From contig NZ_KB911258.1 in assembly GCF_000383415.1 (NCBI RefSeq), forward strand, positions 62,001 to 126,000: a DNA stretch of 64,000 nt, given 5' to 3'. Shown here one piece after another: positions 60,897 through 64,000 of the stretch. Source of the stretch: Hyphomicrobium zavarzinii ATCC 27496 (GTDB lineage Bacteria > Pseudomonadota > Alphaproteobacteria > Rhizobiales > Hyphomicrobiaceae). The translations under genes and the position numbers were made by a program. The notes beneath the pieces are model-generated. The model saw only the letters and a program-made list of their open reading frames with translations, was not told the origin of the DNA and did no database searches. Numbering within the stretch: position 1 is the stretch's first letter; the number at the start of each line of letters is the position of its first letter.

Positions 60897-63209
60897 ATGA
60901 CCAAGCTTCATCCGAGCCGCGCAAGCAAGGCCCTCGCGGTCAGCCTGCCATCCTTGTCCATCGTGTTCTCGGCATTTCCGCTCTGCTCGGCGACCGCGCA
61001 GGAAACCGGCGGTAAGCCTGTCGATCTCCCGCCCCTCGTCGTCGAGACGAACAAGGCGGCCAAGTCGAAGAAGGCTGCCGCCAGCAAAAATGCGCCCGCA
61101 ACGGCCGTATCGCAGCCGGAGCGGCCGCCTACTGAGCCGCAGCGGTCGCCCTCCGACATTGCCAACGATCCGAAGGTCGGCACGGCACAGGCCGCCGCCG
61201 CAAAGCTTCAGATCCAGAACACGACCGGCAGCGCGCTGGGCCTGACGCCTGAGGAGACACCGGCTACCGTCAACATCGTGAGCCGGCGCGACATCGAGGA
61301 GAAGGGCGCACGCGGGCTGGTCGAGACGTTCCGTACCGTTCCGGGCGTCGTCGTCGGCAACAACCCGGGTGAGGTGGGAACGACGGTCACGCGCGGCTTC
61401 TACAAGGCGACGGGCTTCTCGGTGGACGGCTCGCGCACCGCCGACCCTGTTTTCCTGCCTCGCGATTACAGCTCCTTCCACTTCGAAAGGGTCGAAGTGC
61501 TGAAGGGACCGGCCTCGGTCGTCTCCGGCACCAGCGGACTGGCGGGCTCGTTCAACATCGTCACCAAGCAGGCGACCACCGAGCGGAGCTTCTCCGAAGC
61601 CATGGTGAGCTATGGAAGCTTCGACACCGTGCAAACCGGAATCGGCACCAACATCGTGCTGAGCCCCGACGCCGCCATCCGCTCCACCTTCACGTTTTCT
61701 GGCGCGAACGGCTACGTCGATGACACAGGAAGCGAGAAGTACGGCTTCACGAACAACATCCTGCTGAAGCCGACCGACGATCTGAAGATCACCGCGTCGG
61801 CCGACTACTTCAAGGATGACATATCGGCCTACTACGGAACGCCGCTCATCGACCGCAGCGTCGCGCGCAGGCCGACCGATGCGGTCTCGAGCCCCAACGG
61901 TCTCGTCCTCGACCGGAACATTCGTTACAAGAACTACGATTTCGAAGACAGCGTGATGGAGTCCGAGAGCCTGTGGCTGCGTGGCGCCGCCGACTACAAG
62001 CTCTCCAGCAACTGGACCTTCAGAAACGAGCTCAACTACTACCACGCCGACCGCCTGTGGAAGGATGCCGACTTCTACACCTATTCGGCCGGCCTGATCA
62101 CGCGCGGCACCAGCTACATCTCGCACGATCACGAGTTCTGGTCCGACCGGATGCTGCTCAGCTTCGATGGCTATGTGGGCGGCTTCCGCAATCGGTTCGC
62201 CGCTGGCGCCGAGTACATGGAGACCACGTTCGGATCGACACGCCGCTTCGGAAGCACGCCAGGCGTCGACATCTTCGATCCGGATCGGGGCACCTATCCG
62301 GCGGGCACGCTCGGGACGCAGCAGGCGACCGAGCACGTGACCAAAGCCGTCTTCGCGGAGAACGCGATCAACCTCACTCGTGAGTGGCTGGTCTCGGCCG
62401 GTATCCGCTATGAGACGATCGATCTCGATCGAACAATCTTCAATGAGGCGACGCGCGCGACGCAGCAGTTCGGCAACGATTTCGAGAGCACGACGTGGCG
62501 CATCGGAACGACCTATGAGATTGTCGAAGGAACCTCTCTCTTCGCACAGTATGCCGAGGCAGTCGTCCCCATCACAGCGCTGATGCTCTCGAGCTTCACC
62601 AACTCCCAGTTCGAGCTTTCGACTGGAACGTCGGCGGAAATCGGCATCAAGTCCACGCTGTTCGACGGTCGGGTCACCACAACCGCCTCCGTGTACGAAA
62701 TCTCCCAGGACGACATCATCACGCGCAATCCCGCGAACCCGGCCGTTCCCGTGCAGGGAGGCAGCCAGCGCAGCCGCGGCATCGAAGCGGAGGCGGCAAT
62801 CGACCTCACAAGCAGGTGGAACCTCGCCCTGTCGGGAACGCTGATCGATGCCGAGTTCACGGAGCTGCGGACTGCGAGCGCCGACCTCACCGGCAATCGC
62901 CCGCTCAACTCCGTGCCCTGGGCTTGGTCGGCGCTGACCACCTACCGGCTCGAGGGGCTGCCGGCGACGGTGGGCGCGCAGCTCTCCGGAGTAGGACCGT
63001 TCTACACCAGCAACGCGAACCTCTATGAGGCAAAGGAGCGGACGGTGCTGGATGCCTGGATCGCGTTCGATGTCGGGAGCGGCACGCTCGCGGTGCGCGG
63101 CAGAAACCTCACGAACGAGTTCTACGCCGAATGGGCGGATTACAACGAGACCTCGCTCTACGTTGCTCCTCCGCGCAGCTTCGATGTGACTTACAGCGTC
63201 AAATGGTGA
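60897..63209 (+). CDS. TonB-dependent siderophore receptor
   Basis: 770 residues. Leader (about 12-38, ending ATAQ), then DLPPLVVETNKAAKSKKAA, a Lys/Ala-rich linker like that of the first receptor. Plug: EETPATVNIVSRRDIEEKGARGL, VTRGFYKATGFSVDG and FERVEVLKGPASVVSGTSG. The barrel ends with FDVTYSVKW. FhuE/FpvA-like. Two receptors in 6 kb with a PepSY protein suggest a siderophore uptake region; specificity unknown. Confidence 0.93.
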   Translation: MTKLHPSRASKALAVSLPSLSIVFSAFPLCSATAQETGGKPVDLPPLVVETNKAAKSKKAAASKNAPATAVSQPERPPTEPQRSPSDIANDPKVGTAQAAAAKLQIQNTTGSALGLTPEETPATVNIVSRRDIEEKGARGLVETFRTVPGVVVGNNPGEVGTTVTRGFYKATGFSVDGSRTADPVFLPRDYSSFHFERVEVLKGPASVVSGTSGLAGSFNIVTKQATTERSFSEAMVSYGSFDTVQTGIGTNIVLSPDAAIRSTFTFSGANGYVDDTGSEKYGFTNNILLKPTDDLKITASADYFKDDISAYYGTPLIDRSVARRPTDAVSSPNGLVLDRNIRYKNYDFEDSVMESESLWLRGAADYKLSSNWTFRNELNYYHADRLWKDADFYTYSAGLITRGTSYISHDHEFWSDRMLLSFDGYVGGFRNRFAAGAEYMETTFGSTRRFGSTPGVDIFDPDRGTYPAGTLGTQQATEHVTKAVFAENAINLTREWLVSAGIRYETIDLDRTIFNEATRATQQFGNDFESTTWRIGTTYEIVEGTSLFAQYAEAVVPITALMLSSFTNSQFELSTGTSAEIGIKSTLFDGRVTTTASVYEISQDDIITRNPANPAVPVQGGSQRSRGIEAEAAIDLTSRWNLALSGTLIDAEFTELRTASADLTGNRPLNSVPWAWSALTTYRLEGLPATVGAQLSGVGPFYTSNANLYEAKERTVLDAWIAFDVGSGTLAVRGRNLTNEFYAEWADYNETSLYVAPPRSFDVTYSVKW

Positions 63210-63216
63210 GCAATCC

Positions 63217-63249
63217 CGGCGGTCCGCCCTTGTGACGGGCCGCCGATTT
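63217..63249 (+). terminator. Possible hairpin between the receptor and PepSY genes
   Basis: CGGCG / CGCCG and GCCC / GGGC arms form a stem with a small bulge about 8 bp past the receptor stop, followed by ATTTC. Weak T-run; might attenuate rather than terminate, since the PepSY gene lies 58 bp on. Confidence 0.4.
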
Positions 63250-63267
63250 CAATCGAAGGCGAGCCCG

Positions 63268-64000
63268 ATGTCATCATCCCATATGGCCCTCTATCGCTCG
63301 GTGTGGCGTTGGCATTTCTACGCGGGGATCTTCGTCGCGCCGTTCATGCTGATCCTTGCCGTCACCGGCGCGATCTATCTGTTCAACGACGAGATCAACG
63401 ACGCGCTCCACGCCGACAAGCGCTTTGCCGTGGCGGAAGGTGCACCCGTTCCACTGAGCCGGGTGGCGCAAGGGGCCCTCGCAGCGTTCCCGGGCGGCAC
63501 GGTCACGCGCATCGACACGCCGACAGCGCCCGGCCGCACCTATCAGGTGTTCGTGACCCCCTCGGAGGGCGAGCCGGTCCGCGTGTTTGTCGATCCCGCG
63601 AACGGACACGCGCTCGGCTCCTATGTGTATCCGAAGACGCTCATAGGCATCGCGGATCTTCTGCACGGCTCGTTGCTCATGGGAGATTTCGGCGATGGAA
63701 TTGTCGAGCTCGCCGCCTGTTGGGGTATCATTCTCACCGTCACCGGCCTCTATCTCTGGTGGCCGCGCGGTCAGGTCCGGCTTCACCGCGTCTTGTTTCC
63801 CCAGTTCGGCCGCCAGGGCCGGAGCTTCTGGAAATCGCTCCATGCGTCGATGGGATTTTGGTCCGCGTTCCTCATTCTATTTCTGATTTTTTCGGGACTG
63901 CCCTGGGCCACCATTTGGGGTGACTTGTTCCGCCAGGCCACGAAGGCGGCGGGTATCGGATACCCCGATAGCGTTCGCGCGCACGGCGCCCCGGTCAGCA
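63268..64000 (+). CDS. PepSY-associated transmembrane protein, 3' end outside window
   Basis: First 244 residues of the protein; it continues past the right edge. ATG at 63268. RSVWRWHFYAGIFVAPFMLILAVTGAIYLF is the first PepSY_TM helix, with its conserved His, GSLLMGDFGDGIVELAACWGIILTVTGLYLWW is the second, and SFWKSLHASMGFWSAFLILFLIFSGLPWA is the third. Such proteins are proposed ferric-siderophore reductases or envelope iron-handling factors beside TonB receptors, as here. No signal of truncation inside the visible part. Confidence 0.88.
   Translation, partial: MSSSHMALYRSVWRWHFYAGIFVAPFMLILAVTGAIYLFNDEINDALHADKRFAVAEGAPVPLSRVAQGALAAFPGGTVTRIDTPTAPGRTYQVFVTPSEGEPVRVFVDPANGHALGSYVYPKTLIGIADLLHGSLLMGDFGDGIVELAACWGIILTVTGLYLWWPRGQVRLHRVLFPQFGRQGRSFWKSLHASMGFWSAFLILFLIFSGLPWATIWGDLFRQATKAAGIGYPDSVRAHGAPVS

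Noticed and set aside
1-64000. CRISPR arrays, insertion sequences, tRNA and rRNA genes.
   Set aside because: No direct-repeat array, transposase or tRNA-like TPsiC segment was seen in any spacer.

Overview
The window reads as high-GC chromosome from an alphaproteobacterium, most likely order Hyphomicrobiales (Rhizobiales). The main support is the conserved block rpsB-tsf-pyrH-frr-uppS-cdsA-dxr-rseP-bamA-lpxD-fabZ-lpxA on the minus strand (8.7-22.9 kb). Other support comes from an alphaproteobacterial C-terminally extended ribosomal protein S2, a C4-pathway 5-aminolevulinate synthase, an ATP12 F1-ATPase chaperone, and a group IV ornithine decarboxylase behind a leader that resembles the alphaproteobacterial speF motif. 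No tRNA, rRNA, insertion sequence, phage gene or CRISPR array was seen.

Layout. 0-8.7 kb (mostly plus): 3' end of an RlpA-like protein, a Do-like periplasmic protease, RarA, an isolated Tae4-type peptidoglycan amidase followed by a small membrane protein, an RluC-type pseudouridine synthase, a HAD phosphatase, ATP12, MgtC/SapB, a small exported protein and an orphan CpaC-N-terminal-domain protein. 8.7-22.9 kb (minus): the translation/isoprenoid/phospholipid/outer-membrane biogenesis block. 23-24.2 kb: two small plus-strand genes, the second an RMD1/DUF155 protein.

24.7-39.6 kb is the most unusual part. Two regulators (a GAF-Fis activator without an AAA+ domain and a NarL-type response regulator) precede a minus-strand operon of 2Fe-2S/FAD oxidoreductase, tetraheme cytochrome c, diheme cytochrome b (two HX13H helices) and decaheme cytochrome c. 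A 678-bp intergenic region that looks AT-rich divides it from a divergent plus-strand operon of pentaheme cytochrome c, an outer-membrane beta-barrel, a Tyr-rich secreted protein, a CcmI-like TPR protein and HemA. Together this encodes 19 c-type haem sites, a quinone-reactive-looking b subunit, an outer-membrane channel, and haem-supply and cytochrome-maturation functions. I infer a dedicated trans-envelope electron-transfer system. Its substrate and direction cannot be read from sequence.

39.6-51.2 kb: flavin reductase-like protein, membrane protein, acetolactate-synthase-like ThDP enzyme, a DUF4384 protein with a haem motif mutated to CXXCR, RmuC, Tex, ornithine decarboxylase, two small convergent genes and DUF599. 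51.4-57.1 kb (minus): a cytochrome bd-superfamily-like pair, one subunit fused to cytochrome c, with a separate monohaem cytochrome c, DUF2244, small secreted proteins and a DJ-1/PfpI-like protein. 57.1-64 kb: two TonB-dependent siderophore receptors, a PepSY membrane protein cut by the window end, and small secreted proteins. Four small proteins at 54.5-60.8 kb share an ICTG-like and an RGPP-like motif.
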